Shown here piece by piece: positions 1 through 11,559 of a stretch of DNA of 64,000 nt. A model generated the notes under the pieces. It ran no database searches. It worked only from the letters and a program-made list of their open reading frames with translations, and was not told the DNA's origin. Positions within the stretch are counted from its first letter, which is position 1. Each line of letters opens with the position of its first letter. The stretch comes from Prochilodus magdalenae. Its lineage: Eukaryota > Chordata > Actinopteri > Characiformes > Prochilodontidae. The stretch spans positions 246,001 to 310,000 of the forward strand of contig JAMWET010001633.1 in NCBI GenBank assembly GCA_024036415.1, read 5' to 3'. The position numbers and the translations under genes are program-made.

Positions 1-681
1 AAACGACGAAAATGATGATGCATGTTTTTCAATGGACAGTGGCGATATATAAACACATTTCCTGTGCTTATAGAATATGAACACAAACCAAAGTCTTCCA
101 GAAGAATCTGTGCATGATTTGGATATATAATATAAAATATAAAGAAAACTGAGCAGCACCTAGACAACAGTCCCAGCAACTTATCATTTTTTAAATTACT
201 GTAGAAATACATTTCATGTTTTAAACATCTATGTTCATGAGTCATCCATACCTCAACATTCTGCCAACCTGTTAACAGAACACATCCACCCTCTGATAAA
301 TCTGTAATATCCTAAAAGGCACATGTTAATCAGGAACACTGCAGTATCCAGATTTCCTGAAGATCATGGTAGGAAGAAAAATTCTGTTCATTTGTTCATT
401 TTCAGTGATGCTGACACCTTGGAAGTTCAACCCCGTTATCATTATTACACTACGCAATGCTTAGACATAAAGAAAACCAGCTACATTAATCACAAACTTC
501 AAAAATCAAAATCAAAAACTGTTTCTGTGAGTTATTTCACATGTTACTTAGTAATTAATAAAATATTAACACAGTACAAAGTATATATTGTAAGTATATA
601 TTGTAATGCAATATATGTTTAAGAGAATTGTGCCAATTTCTTAATAACAGCATATATCTCAATAAATCCTTAAAACTTTAC
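1..681. other. No feature seen
   Basis: AT-rich sequence with only short, unremarkable open frames. I see no repeat family, splice-flanked frame or RNA gene here. Confidence 0.5.
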
Positions 682-686
682 AACAT

Positions 687-1187
687 TGTGTTGATGGACA
701 GACAGATGGAGATGCACGCTTAGCTAAAAGTAAAGCGATGTTTATTAAACAGACTGGTAGTTCAACACAGCAGTAACAACATCAAAGCAGACATAACCAA
801 GGGGCAAGGCCAGAGTCAGAGTAAGAAACCAGACAGAAGTCAAAACAACCAGACCAGCAACAGAACCACAAGGGGAAAGACAAAGGGGGAAACCAGAAAG
901 TCAAAACAGAGTCAAACCAGAGAAGCTGGACAAGGACACCAACAGGGGGCCACACTCAGTACGCACAGAGCAAATCGTCACAATGGGCCAGTGTGAGAGT
1001 GGAGCATTCATACAAACAGACCAAACAGGGAACAGGTGTTTGTTAGTACTCCGGGGAGGAAGTTCTGAAAAACTGGATTGGAGGATTGGAGTATTGTGAA
1101 CATGTGATGGCGATGTCATCACGTGGTGGGTTATGGGAAATGGAGTCCAGGAGATCAGAGGTGAGAGGAGAATCAGCAGGCATGACA
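687..1187 (-). mobile_element. Solo LTR of an LTR retrotransposon
   Basis: A 501-bp element that, read on the minus strand, begins TGTCATGCC and ends CACA. It is flanked on both sides by the direct repeat AACAT (682-686 and 1188-1192), a 5-bp target-site duplication as made by retroviral-type integrases. A minus-strand AATAAA lies near 740, as expected within an LTR. No internal gag or pol coding sequence adjoins it, so it is most simply a solo LTR left by recombination. A diverged relative in the same orientation lies at 58338-58789. The 117-codon open frame inside it is not considered a gene. Confidence 0.75.
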
Positions 1188-1192
1188 AACAT

Positions 1193-2872
1193 AGAATTCT
1201 GCCCTCTGACCGAGCTATAACATAAACTGAGATGGTTGACGCACCTGTATTCATACTGCTGTGTGCACTACTAGACAGTCCCAGACAGTTCTAGAAAGTT
1301 CCATACTAATCTCCAAAAGTCTGGAAAATTCCAGGCAGTTCTTCTGAACTACTTGAAGTCAACTCAGCACTGAATGACTTGCAAATGTTCTGGAAAGTAG
1401 ACTTGTCAAATCATCATTGTCCTGACCTCACCAGCAGAGTTTATGGAAACCGGTAGCCACTTTTTGTATAGTTTAGATACTCCATCTGTATCCATAATAG
1501 AGGAAACACACTTAGTATTGGGCTTATAGAGTTATAAAAGTAAGGACTGAAAGTAAATTATTCCTTTCAAAAAAACTTTTAAAGTGCATCCTTAAAACAT
1601 GCTCAATGTTCTTATGCCGTCAGTATGTATGCCAGTTAACCACTGTTACTCCTAAATGAGTAATAAAACTAAGACTTATATTTTAAAAGTTACAAGGGCT
1701 AAATGGCAGCACACTCATGATATCACCTCTGTAGTTCAAATCAGTGTTACACTAAATCATATACTGAAAACAACTACCCGAGATATTTGTGCTCTAACAT
1801 TATATTCTACACCAAAAATATACCTAGACAATGTCTACTTTGCCTTAGTCCTCTGTTACGGCGTCTTCTCAGGGCATAATTAATACATCCCTCCAATTAA
1901 TGAGATGTGACTTTTGAGAATCCTTAAAATAGTCAAACATACTAACATGCCCACCAATGAATCGAAGCTGGTGTCCAACAGTTTGTTAGATTTAATTTGC
2001 ATAATGCCAACTGGGGGGTTTAAATGTATTCACGGTAGCACCATTAGCATTCCTTTACTCAATTCTCTCCTTTAACGAGCAGAAGATCTGAGGGTAGAAC
2101 TTCAAATGAATTGATCTGGGCTTCAGACCTAGTCTGTCTCTCTAGATCCATTTCCCAAAAGGGTGTTCTGTGACCAGACCTGTCCATGGGACCTGTTAGG
2201 ATGTCAGGAAGTTTCCACAGACAGTAGACGAGAGGACAGGAAGTGTGCTAGAACCATTTCTCCTTCCACAGGAATTGTAAATGTCAGTGAGGAAGTGTAT
2301 AAAGTGCAAAGGGGCTTCAGAGTATATGATGATTTATTACCGTGTCAAAAGGTAAAGTGTGAATCAGAGGTGGACGTGGTCAGACTGCATGCCTGGAACA
2401 CCTGCTACTTCGAAGGAAGAACCTTCATTCATGAAATCTTCCAGATATGCAGAAATCTGACTCCCTCAAATAGTTAATTGTCAATAATTATTAGTTTTAT
2501 ATACACTGTGTTCGCACTGTGAACGAATCCCAGTTATCAGCTCAATGGACAAAAACCAGAAACATACCTACCTAGTGTGCAACACCTCCATGAGCACCAG
2601 CAACAGCTGTGATTGGATTTGGCATGTACTGGACAAGTTTCTGGATGTAGGCCACCTCAATGTTCAGACACTCTTGGATCAAAGAATTGCGCAGTTGGGT
2701 TGGGATTTGGTGGATGCCTTCCCTGGCACAATTCCAAGAAGTCATCCCTGTAGACTGGGATTTTAGCCACTGCTGGTAGACCTGTATGACCGTACACTTC
2801 CATATACACCGCAGATTTAGTTATTTCACACTTTGGGACGCTCAAATGCAGTCATTCCTTTTAGTAAATCAT
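1193..2872. other. No recognised feature
   Basis: No transposon or gene is recognised. On the plus strand a short open segment at about 2271-2351 lies between a pyrimidine-rich acceptor ending CCACAG and an AAG/GTAAAG donor. It is only about 27 codons long and unrecognised, so I do not call it an exon. Confidence 0.4.
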
Positions 2873-3010
2873 TAACATCTTCTTTGGAGCCATTTTCCAC
2901 ACATGGCCCAAGACACTTCCTGCACTGTACCACCTCTTCTCAGTTTATGGATCCCGTCACTCAGACTCCACAGGTATTTATACTCATGTTAATCCTCGTG
3001 CAACTACATC
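2873..3010. repeat. Dispersed repeat shared with 58986-59120
   Basis: This segment and 58986-59120 share a run of similar sequence containing TTTGGAGCCATTT, GCACTGTACCACCTCTTCTC and ATCCCGTCACTCA in the same order and orientation. Both lie near related LTR sequences (687-1187 and 58338-58789), so they may be parts of one element family. The class is not determined. Confidence 0.55.
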
Positions 3011-5287
3011 GGCAGGAGCTTGATGTTACTCACACCTTAAACACGCAAGATGACTGATTTTTTTGTCTGGTGAGATTATCATTTTGTACGAATCCACACT
3101 CTGCTGATAAGGCACTGATACACACTAAACCTGACATAACAAACTTCCAGACTTACCATATATCAAAGACTCCTGTTATATAGTTAAAGCCTTAAAGTAT
3201 CACAGAAACCAGATCTAGAACAATCTTCTCCACCTTATCCTCCACTGGAACCTCATAACTTCCCCTCATCCTCTATTAGAACCTTGTGACTTCACCCATT
3301 CCACCCTATCCACTTCTCCACCTTCTTTGTCCACTCCATCCATGTTTGGAACCTTCTGTTCCCACCCTATCCACTTCTGGAACCGAGCCTCATTTGGAAC
3401 CTTCCGAAACGTTTTTGCTCGCCCCAGGCCTCATTTCTTGCTTCACTCCATTCTTCTCTGCAACCTTATGATCCTACCCTGGCTGCGTTTTGGCCTTGCC
3501 TGTGTATTATTGTAGTCTCAAGTGTATCTGTGTGTATGTAGGTTGTCTGCAAATGACGCCATGTCAGGGCTTTACTATGGTGCAAACTGCAGCTTGAGGA
3601 CAGGAAGTGATGTTCTACATCGGGATCTCTATCACAAAGTCTCAAAATCCCTGTGGTTTGCACCATTTACGGTTGCTCAAAAGCCGTTTAACCAAGAAAC
3701 CATGAGAAGCTTGATTCTGATTGATTCAGTTTGGGTGCAACTTTTTTTTTAATAATGGTATAATAAACACCAATAGTAGAACATTTATTTTAGTTATTAG
3801 TAATATTGTGACTGAAGAATAGCTAATAAACACTAATATTTATACATTGGATGTATGAATATATGTTTTGCTGCAAGTTCACCTTTTTCAGTACACACAG
3901 ATGTATTCGATTTACACCCAGCCCCACTTCAAGAAGATGGTCATTTAAATTTGAGACTCCATTTTAGAACCACTGCACTGATTACTATGTACGTATGTAA
4001 CTGATGTATCAAACCAAAAATAAAACCATGTGGCTGTGTGCATTGTAAAAAGGAGAAGTCGCAGTTGCATATGAAGTTTGATTTCCATCTACATGTACCC
4101 AGAAGTGCCTCTGATTCTTCAAATCTCCATTAATCTGGATGTGCATGCCTAAGGGTGCTGGAGCAGATGTGAACTGTAGCTCTTTAGCTGTAGCTCCAAT
4201 TTTCTCCAACGTTAAGCTGTTTAAGTTTGTGTCAAACTGGATTTTAATCATGGAAATAAAAGTAAATGGTTAATAGTAGCCAGAGCCTTAAACAGTAACA
4301 ATAACAAACTGATTTTTATTAGCACTTCCGAGTCGGCTTCCAAGAAAGCAATTTATAGAACAGTGTTTTTTTCGATCATTGCTGGCAGCGTATATGTGAA
4401 ACCCTTTCCATTTTTCATAAAACGTGTTAATATCGACAGAGCCCTCTCGCTGGCAGGCACAGGCGAACCCATTCGTCTCTTAAAGTTTGTGCCGTGCAGC
4501 TCGGTACATGGTGGGTGCCAATCCTCAGCGTCCCTTCTAGCTTTTTAACAAGGTAGTTGGGTCACATAAAAACGTCTCTGTTGACAAGACTGCCTCTGGC
4601 TCCTTTCATCTGCCCGAGGATCATGGTTTACGCCGGCATGGAGGCCCAGTTTTCTTGCAGTTCACAGATATGAGGCTGAACCACAGCGGCCAAGGAACTT
4701 GATTTAAAGGGTCTATATCACGGGGATCCAAATTGTCCTCGGTTTTTTATTTGCAGTAGAATAGCTTAATATGGTATGCAAACAGTTTCTCATCAGTCAA
4801 CACTGTCCATACGTAGAGACTAAGCTCCAAAAACTGTGTGCCTGTGATGTCACGAAAACAATGTATTTACATATAGCCGTCTGTTCAGCCTACAGCAGTT
4901 CATTCATGTTGGAGTGAACCGTTTAGCTTAGAAAGCTTTCCAATTCAAGGTCAAAGTCAACTTTAGGAGCATAGCCAAATCAGAAGAGAACTCATATTCA
5001 TAAACAGCTCTAAAGACTAAAACAGCCTGTTTCATTCCGAGGGGTAAGAAGAAGTTGGTAAATGGTCATATGGTACAACCGCAGTTCCTAAACAGTTGGG
5101 ACACTGTGTAGAATGTAAATGAATGTAAATAAAAATAGAATGTAATAATTAGTAAATCTTATATACCCATATTTTATTCACAATAGAGCACAGAACACAT
5201 ATCAGATGTTGAATTTCACATTCTGACATTCTGCTGTTACTGTTTACATACATATTGTTTTTGTTTATTTGTCTTTGCACGGTTTTA
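3011..5287. other. No gene seen; pyrimidine-rich stretch
   Basis: About 3230-3470 is a pyrimidine-rich, loosely repetitive stretch in which CACCCTATCCACTTCT and GGAACCTT recur. The rest is unique-looking. A minus-strand frame at 4009-4251 follows a plausible acceptor (ATCCAG, about 4238) but matches no family I know. Confidence 0.4.
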
Positions 5288-5324
5288 CATGTATGTATGT
5301 ATGTATGTATGTATGTATGTATGT
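5288..5324. repeat. (GTAT)n microsatellite
   Basis: About nine GTAT units, directly abutting the left end of the DNA transposon that follows. The repeat probably supplied the TA target dinucleotide. Confidence 0.9.
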
Positions 5325-5325
5325 A

Positions 5326-5858
5326 CAGGGGTTGGACAATGAAACTGAAACACCTGGTTTTAGACCACAGTCATTTATTAGTATGGTGTAGGGCCTCCTT
5401 TTGTGGCCAATACAGTGTCAGTTGGTCTTGGGAATGACATATACTGCGTCCTGCACAGTGGTCAGAGGGATTTTAAGCCATTCTTCTTGCAGGATAGTGG
5501 CCAGGTCACTACGTGATGCTGGTGGAGGTTCGTCCTTCTTGGTGGTATGCTGACATTACCCTGGATACCGTGGCTCTTGATACATCACAAAGACTTGCTG
5601 TCTTGGTCACAGATGCGCCAGCAAGACGTGCACCAACAGTTTGTCCTCTTTTGAACTCTGGTATGTCTCCCATAATGTTGTGTGCATTGCAGTATTTTGA
5701 GCAGAACTGTGCTCTTACCTGCTAACTGAACCTTCACACTCTGCTCTTACTGGTGCAATGTGCAATTAATGAAGATTGGCCACCAGACTGGTCCAATTTA
5801 GCCATGAGACCTCCCACACTAAAATGACAGGTGTTTCAGTTTCATTGTCCAACCCCTG
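5326..5858. mobile_element. Non-autonomous DNA transposon with TIRs, Tc1/mariner-like
   Basis: The left end (CAGGGGTTGGACAATGAAAC) is the inverse of the right end, and the inverted match continues through TGAAACACCTG for about 31 bp. TA precedes the left end. On the right the flank reads TGTA, so the expected TA is slightly altered. The 533-bp body holds no transposase frame of useful length. Terminal CAGGGGTTGGACAA sequences are common in fish Tc1/mariner-type elements. Superfamily assignment rests on the ends and TA flank only. Confidence 0.75.
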
Positions 5859-6148
5859 TGTATATATATATATTGAATTGTATAGAATTAAATAGAATAA
5901 ACTGTATGGAATTGAATTTTGAACTTGATTTCAGCAATGCAAAGTTGAAACAGAGCCATGTCTACCATTGTGTAGCATCCTCTCTTCCTTTAACAACAGT
6001 CTGTAAATGTTTAGGAAGTGGCGATCACTCTGAAATCACGGTGGAATTGCAGCAAATGCAGCAGCAGGTGGGTGGGTGTGGTTGTTCTAGTGGAGGGCAA
6101 GGCTGTACTTTGCTTTGACATAGAAATGAGAGTGTAATATATAGAGAC

Positions 6149-6370
6149 ATTTACATTTACAGCATCTAGCTGACACTCTTATCCAAAGCGACTTACAAGG
6201 GTAATCATATTACAAGTACAAGGCAACGTAGTGTTAGGAGTCTTGCCCAAGGACTCTTATTGGTGTAGCACAGCATAGTCACTCAGCCTGGGATTCAACC
6301 CCAGTCTCCCATGTGTGGTAGTGGCTACTTGGTGAGTACACTTGGTGAGTTGGTGAGCTACACCAACCAC
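6149..6370 (-). mobile_element. tRNA-derived SINE
   Basis: On the minus strand this has a tRNA-like head (TGTAGCTCACC type A box, GTTGAATCCCA type B box), a central GTCCTTGGGCAAGACTCCTA block and a tail with GTCGCTTTGGATAAGAGTGT. It is the same family as 19262-19472 and 45229-45455. The head has a short internal duplication (TTGGTGAGT repeated at about 6330-6355). Confidence 0.8.
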
Positions 6371-7370
6371 CACATGACATGACCTGGCAAGGTATGCAGG
6401 TATATAGGATTGGTCTGCACTAAGTTAACTGCATAGTGCATCATTCACAGTGAAACAGAGAAGCTGAATAAGAACCGGGGGAATATGAAGCCGACTTCAG
6501 CCTTGTGAAAAGAGGTACAAGATAACAATCTCCGGAATGGGAATTAGTTCCTTTGGAAATAATAACTGAAAGATAATCTGAGATTTTCTCTGTACATCAC
6601 TCCAAATTTCCACAAGCTTCATTATGTGACGTAGGCTGATGCATACGGATGTACTGAAACATTAGTCCGGCTATTTGATATTACTTGGTCTCTGCCTGTT
6701 GGTCTATGACAGTCAATATTCCATAAAATCAATATTACATGTACAAATGGTGTGAAATTAATGAAAACGATATTTTTTTTTATGTTGGTGGTTATATGGT
6801 GGTATATGCTGGTTTAGCGCTGTTTAGCTGGTCACCCCCAGCTTCAACACAACACATGCTGGTTTTAGTGGTGTTCAGCTGCTTAAAGAAAGCCAGTAAA
6901 CCTTTAGAATGGGTTTAATATGCTCTAAGATTTATCATTGACTCTGCTGCTATCTTGGTTAAACTTGGCTAGTAGAATCGAGTCAGACTCCAGAAACTCA
7001 GAGTTGTGCATCACTAGGCTAAAATTGTAGTGCATACTGCGAGTGTGACAGTGTGATGTTGTTACACTAGATTATTCACTTCAGGGATTTTATTTTGAAA
7101 TCAGCAAGGGCTTTTAACTGTTGGAGCAATTCATTGAGGAGAGAAAGGGTGGACTATTAAATGTAAAATTCTTGCTGTAAAATTCTTAATTTAAATTATT
7201 ATATATTTTATGTTATATATATTATATTAAATTATATAAAAATATTTTATATTTTATAATATATAATATTTTTATTAGAGAAGTCTGATTTACTAAAGCA
7301 GGTTCAATAAGGGCGGAGTTTTAGCAGCCATTACTTAAGCGGAGTATGAGGTAAACTGTAGTCCCACCTT
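6371..7370. other. No gene seen; AT-rich segment
   Basis: Mostly unique-looking sequence. From about 7190 to 7280 it is almost pure A/T with ATATTATA-type self-complementary runs. No coding signal is seen. Confidence 0.4.
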
Positions 7371-7874
7371 TCGTCCTCTTTGGAAAACGCCAGTGTGAGA
7401 GACGGTGTATGCTGGCACAGCTCCGTAATTGTGAGTTAGAACACGTGCTGTACTTTTCAACTTTCGTCGTAAAATGAGTTAATTCTGTCACAATAACTAT
7501 ATGTCCCACGCTGGTTATGCTGTTGTGCAGTTAAAACGCTGTTTTAAAGCGCTGTTTTAGTTCGTTTTTATTCGCTGTTGGCCACGAGTTATGTTAAGGC
7601 GGAATGCTAATCGTGCCGTTAGAGTGTGGATGCTAATCGCTCACAAGGTATTCTTATTTTTTTTGCTCAGTATGACAAAATTAAGCCGACAGTGCAGGCA
7701 TTTGGTTGTTTGCAGATAGCTGTAACTTTCATTCACAACTTTAGGGTTGTATAGTTTGTGTAGTGTAACAGCTTTGTGATTGAACCGCATGGTGTTTAAC
7801 AGGCGTTGCTGAGAGCACGAGAGAGAGAAAAGCTAATGAAGCCTGTTTATTCTCCTTTTGCATACTCTGTGCAG
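7371..7874 (+). repeat. Two exon-like blocks separated by a GT-AG interval
   Basis: Block 1 (about 7371-7430) ends at GTGAGT. Block 2 (7803-7874, 72 bp) starts just after TTTAACAG and ends at GTATGT. Both blocks recur at 8020-8147 without the 372-bp interval, joined exactly at these splice-like boundaries. This makes the locus look like the unspliced form of a small transcript or element leader. No protein is recognised, and the blocks may be non-coding. Confidence 0.6.
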
Positions 7875-8019
7875 GTATGTTGAGTCATATTGTCGAATAT
7901 ATGTTAATTTTTTTTCTTGCTTAGTACATTTGGAGCGTGTACAGCTTACAGTTTCATTTATATGTATTTATTTTTATCATTATTGTCATTTTCTTTTAAA
8001 GTGTGAGTGGTGAAACTGT

Positions 8020-8264
8020 TCTCTTTGTAAAACGCCACTGTGAGAGACGGTGTATGCTGGCGCAGCTCTGTAATTGCGTTGCTGAGAGCACGAGAGAGAG
8101 AAAAGCTAATGAAGCCTGGTTATTCACCTTTTGTATACTCTGTGCAGGTGGAGAAAATAAATGCTTCCTCCTGTTAGGATGGTGTGCTGATGTCATCATT
8201 TCATTGATCATTCAACCGTACACAACGCAGAAGTAAAGCCGTTACACAAGGTCATTACACACAG
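8020..8264 (+). repeat. Joined (spliced-like) copy of the 7371-7874 blocks
   Basis: Bases 8020-8075 match block 1 and 8076-8147 match the 72-bp block 2 with no gap or extra base at the junction (TAATT/GCGTTGCTG). The sequence then departs from the upstream copy exactly where that copy has its GTATGT donor, so 8148 onward may be a third exon-like block. That block contains AATAAA at about 8156 and reaches a possible donor (CACACAG/GTAAAT) near 8264. A retroposed spliced transcript would explain this. The 77-codon frame here is not recognised. Confidence 0.55.
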
Positions 8265-8690
8265 GTAAATACCCTTTATGATTGTTAGTTATTGGAAACT
8301 GGACAGTACTTCACAACTCACTAGTATGACCTTCAGCAGGATTTTAATTTGTAGCATCTCCACATTGGTCAAATACGGTATTTTCTACACCAGTCTAATT
8401 AAAGAACGAATGTGTTATCACAGAAATATCCACTAAAATCAATCTCACACAGAAATATGCACTTAAATATTTACACAGAAATATTCACTAAGATGTTTAA
8501 AGCAGCAAATATATTTGATACTGAGCCTGGGCTTTATAGGTAAGTTTGCTAAATGGCACCCTCATGCCAAAACGGATCTAGATCTACATTTCTGGGTAAT
8601 TGTGCCAAGAATTTTACATGAAATATTGATAACTGTATATTGTGATTCGTCCTACAGATGAATTTTTGAACAGACTAGCACACTTTCTGT
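8265..8690. other. No feature seen
   Basis: Contains a short run in which ACACAGAAATAT-CACTAAAAT is repeated three times (about 8418-8490). Nothing else is recognised. Confidence 0.4.
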
Positions 8691-8699
8691 TTTCCTTTC

Positions 8700-9535
8700 T
8701 CTTTGTTCTCGTGGCGGTTCCAAGATGGCGGATGGCGAGTAGGAGGTGCGGTGTCCATGCTCCGTCTGCCCGCTTAATTTTTTTTTTACCATCGGCCCGA
8801 TTTTAATTAATCCCTTTTGGTTTAGCTGACCCTATACTACTTCGGGGTTACTTATCGATATTGCAATGGCTTCAAAAGCGCAGACGGTCAGTAGAAAAGA
8901 CGTTTCTGGCAAGTAGGATTCACCAGCTGCACATGGCGACGAGGTTACAGCCTCCATGCTTACTAGCCTTTTAGAAGATCACCGAAATGCCATCTGTGCG
9001 GCCATGGAGGCCCGATTTGACCAACTACAGTCCACCCTGACGGACTTAAGCCACAGGACGACCACTCTTGAATCTGGTCTCGATGTCGCAAGTGACCGTA
9101 TACAGGCGCTGGAAGACCAATGTGCATCGCTAAGAGACCTGTGCTAAACTACAGGCGAAAACTACAGACCTGGAATCACGTAGCAGACGCAACAACATAA
9201 GAATAATTGGCTTACCAGAGGAAATAGAAGGTCAGCGCCCTACAACCTTCTTTGCGGAGTTACTTTCTGAAGTTTTCGGTGACGCCTTTCCTTCACCACC
9301 AGAGGTAGACCGTGCTCATCGTGCCCTGTCAGCTAAGCCCCGGACTGGTGGTAAACCACGCACCGTCATTATCAGGCTGCACCACTTCCAGAATAAGGAG
9401 CGGATCATCCAAGGAGCTCGTGCCAGACGAGGCAAACTTCAGTTCCGAGGGAAGCCGATTTTCATCTTTGAAGACTACGCCCCAGATGTTTTGGAACAGC
9501 GCAGTAAGTACCGTGAAGTTTTGAAACTCCTTTCT
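8700..9535 (+). pseudogene. L1-type LINE 5' leader and ORF1 relic
   Basis: The segment opens with CCAAGATGGCGGA, the kind of leader seen at L1 5' ends, followed by a short UTR. A frame then opens at ATG 8866. It meets a stop about 16 codons in (near 8914), continues in the same frame from 8956 through a heptad-like region (about 60 residues), and shifts frame near 9140. It then runs as the conserved ORF1p RNA-binding domain: NNIRIIGLPEE, EVDRAHRAL, VIIRLHHFQNKERI, then a KPIFIFEDYAPDV-like stretch. L1 ORF1p is a trimeric RNA-binding chaperone that coats the LINE RNA. Homology stops near 9535, and no ORF2 (endonuclease/reverse transcriptase) follows. One nonsense codon, one frameshift and the missing 3' part make it dead. 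Confidence 0.8.
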
Positions 9536-9899
9536 CTTTGTTCTCTGCACAAATAAAACTACATTACTATTAAAACTTCATCTTGTAGGTTTAGTTTTGA
9601 TGGGTAAAAGGAAAGATATGAGAACCCCTGCTGTAAAAACACTTCAGTCCTCCCCACAGAGACATCCGTGCCGAGATAAACCAGACATGGTCTCATGGCT
9701 GCAGCTTTCCTCATATGGAACAGTCCTGTACAACTGACACACCTGAGATTTCTGTCTCTGTCTGGAATTTATGTCTGTTCAGTCAAAAGAGCATTTCTAA
9801 GGCCAGGCACTGAAGTTGACACAGTCCATGTCACAGTTCATCTCGAAGGTGTGCGGTGGTGTGAAGGCAGGATTCTGTGCAGGCCACTGTAGTTCCTCC

Positions 9900-10290
9900 A
9901 TAAAAACATATCACAGGAGCACTAGAAGTAAGTCTTCCCCAAACTGTGGCTACATAGGAATATGCTCTGTTCACTGGAACTAAGGAGCCCAAATCCTGAA
10001 GAACAGCCCCAGATAATCATCCCTCCTCTACCAAACTTCACTGTTGGCTTATGCATTGTGGTGGGTACCTCTCTAATGGCATCTGTCAGACGTAGATTCA
10101 TCCATCGCACTGCTAGATAGTAAAGTGTGGTTCATCACTCCAGGGAACACGTTTCCACTGCTCCAGAGTCCCGTGGTGACATTCTTAACGCCACTCCAGC
10201 TGACACTTGGCATTATGCAGAGTGATCTTGGGCCATGGAAACCCATTAGATGTTGCTGCCTGTTCCCTGGAGTGATGAGAATGTTTGGAA
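9900..10290 (-). pseudogene. Tc1-like transposase fragment
   Basis: The minus-strand frame 9922-10110 contains KPTVKFGRGGMIIWGCSSGF, the block around the second catalytic aspartate region of fish Tc1-like transposases (usual form PTVKFGGGSIMVWGC). Upstream on the minus strand, 10110-10280 continues the same gene in broken frames and includes the CTCTGGAGTGATGAACC block. Such transposases cut and paste their own element with a DDE catalytic triad. This copy has frameshifts and lacks both termini. Confidence 0.7.
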
Positions 10291-10539
10291 GACTGAACTA
10301 AAAGATGAAACAAGGTTGTTATGTGTTACACACTTCAGTATTCGGCATTACCATTCTCCAAGTCTCCACTGTTTCATGGCTGAGCTGTTGTTGTTCCCAG
10401 ACACTTTCATTCCAAAATCCATCTCATGACAACGACACACACAAAATAACCTCATTTGTACAACCCATTCTACTGCCAATGTTTGTCTGGGAAGACTGTG
10501 TGCTCTGTGCTTGATTGACACCCCACTCTCACTCATTCA

Positions 10540-10860
10540 TCTTCTAAACTTATTAATCATTCTGGGTCTCTGAGGAAGCTGGAGCCTTTTCCAGGGTTCA
10601 GTGGGGTGAAGGCAAAAAGCACCCTGGACAGGCCACCACAGAGCAGATATACAGACATACACATCCACTCACACCTAGGGGCCAATATAGCATCTTCAGT
10701 TTAGCTGACTGCCTGTCTTTGGGCTGACGGAGGAAACTGGAGAACTGGAGGAAACCCATGCACCCCAGACGCCCCAGCTAGGAGTCAAACCAGGCCCTTC
10801 TTGCTGTGAGGCGACAGCGGTACTCACTGTATCACCATGCGGCTCAAAGAGTGTGGTAGC
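10540..10860 (-). mobile_element. Teleost retroposon-like dispersed repeat, copy 1
   Basis: Read on the minus strand it carries blocks found in a very common fish repeat: GTGATACAGTGAGTACCGCT, CCTGGTTTGACTCCTAGCTG, CAGTTTCCTCCGTCAGCCCA and CTGGACAGGGTGCTTTT-like sequence. It is the same family as 11050-11395 and 20334-20715. There is no coding capacity. The family is not named because I cannot place it securely in a superfamily. Confidence 0.7.
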
Positions 10861-11049
10861 CCAGGGGATCAAACACTGGACCTCTTACAGGCAAGTACGC
10901 TCTCTGCCACCGTGCTTCATCCCCTCAGTGACAAACCTCCTGAACTCAGTAATTAGATGGAGTGTCCACCTACCTATAGCCATGCTGATGAGATTGTGTG
11001 CTATGTGGTTGATTGTATACACCTGTTAGTAATGCTTATGATCAATGCA

Positions 11050-11395
11050 CCTCATTTTCACTCGTTCACCTTCTAAACTGCTTAATCATTCAGGTTCACA
11101 GGGGGTCCTGGAGCTTCATACTCTCAGAGTCTAATGGGTGGAAGGTATAACACACCCTGGACAGGCCACCAGCCCATTACAGGGCAGATATACAAACACA
11201 CATCCACTCACACCTAAGGGGCAGTGTAGCATCTCCAATATGGGTGACAGCCTGACTTTGAACTGTGGGAGGAAACTGGAGCACCCTGAGGAACATGCAC
11301 CCCAGGCGTCCAAGCCAGGAGTCATACCTGGCCCTTCTTGCTGTGAGGCAACAGCGGTACTCACTGCACCACCATGCTGCTGAGTGTTGAAACTT
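11050..11395 (-). mobile_element. Teleost retroposon-like dispersed repeat, copy 2
   Basis: Aligns throughout with 10540-10860 in the same orientation. Examples are the shared CCCTTCTTGCTGTGAGGC and ACACACATCCACTCACACCT blocks. The two copies are about 0.2 kb apart, so they came from either two insertions or a local duplication. The overlapping 80-92 codon frames are by-products. Confidence 0.7.
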
Positions 11396-11559
11396 AGGGG
11401 ACCGAACACTGGACCTCATTCAGGGAAAGTATGCCCTCTACCACTCTCTACCATCCCCTCAATCCCAAGACTCCTGAACTCAGGGTCCACATACTTCTAG
11501 CCATATAGTGTATATCCATCAATGTTACAGCATGAGAATGGCCTCACCTAAGTCTTAAA

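Noticed and set aside
2163..2477. 104-codon plus-strand frame with an acceptor and donor inside
   Set aside because: The splice-bounded part is only about 27 codons and matches no family. Such pieces are expected by chance.
11131..11419. Overlapping 80-92 codon frames on both strands
   Set aside because: They fall within a dispersed retroposon whose other copies do not keep the frame.
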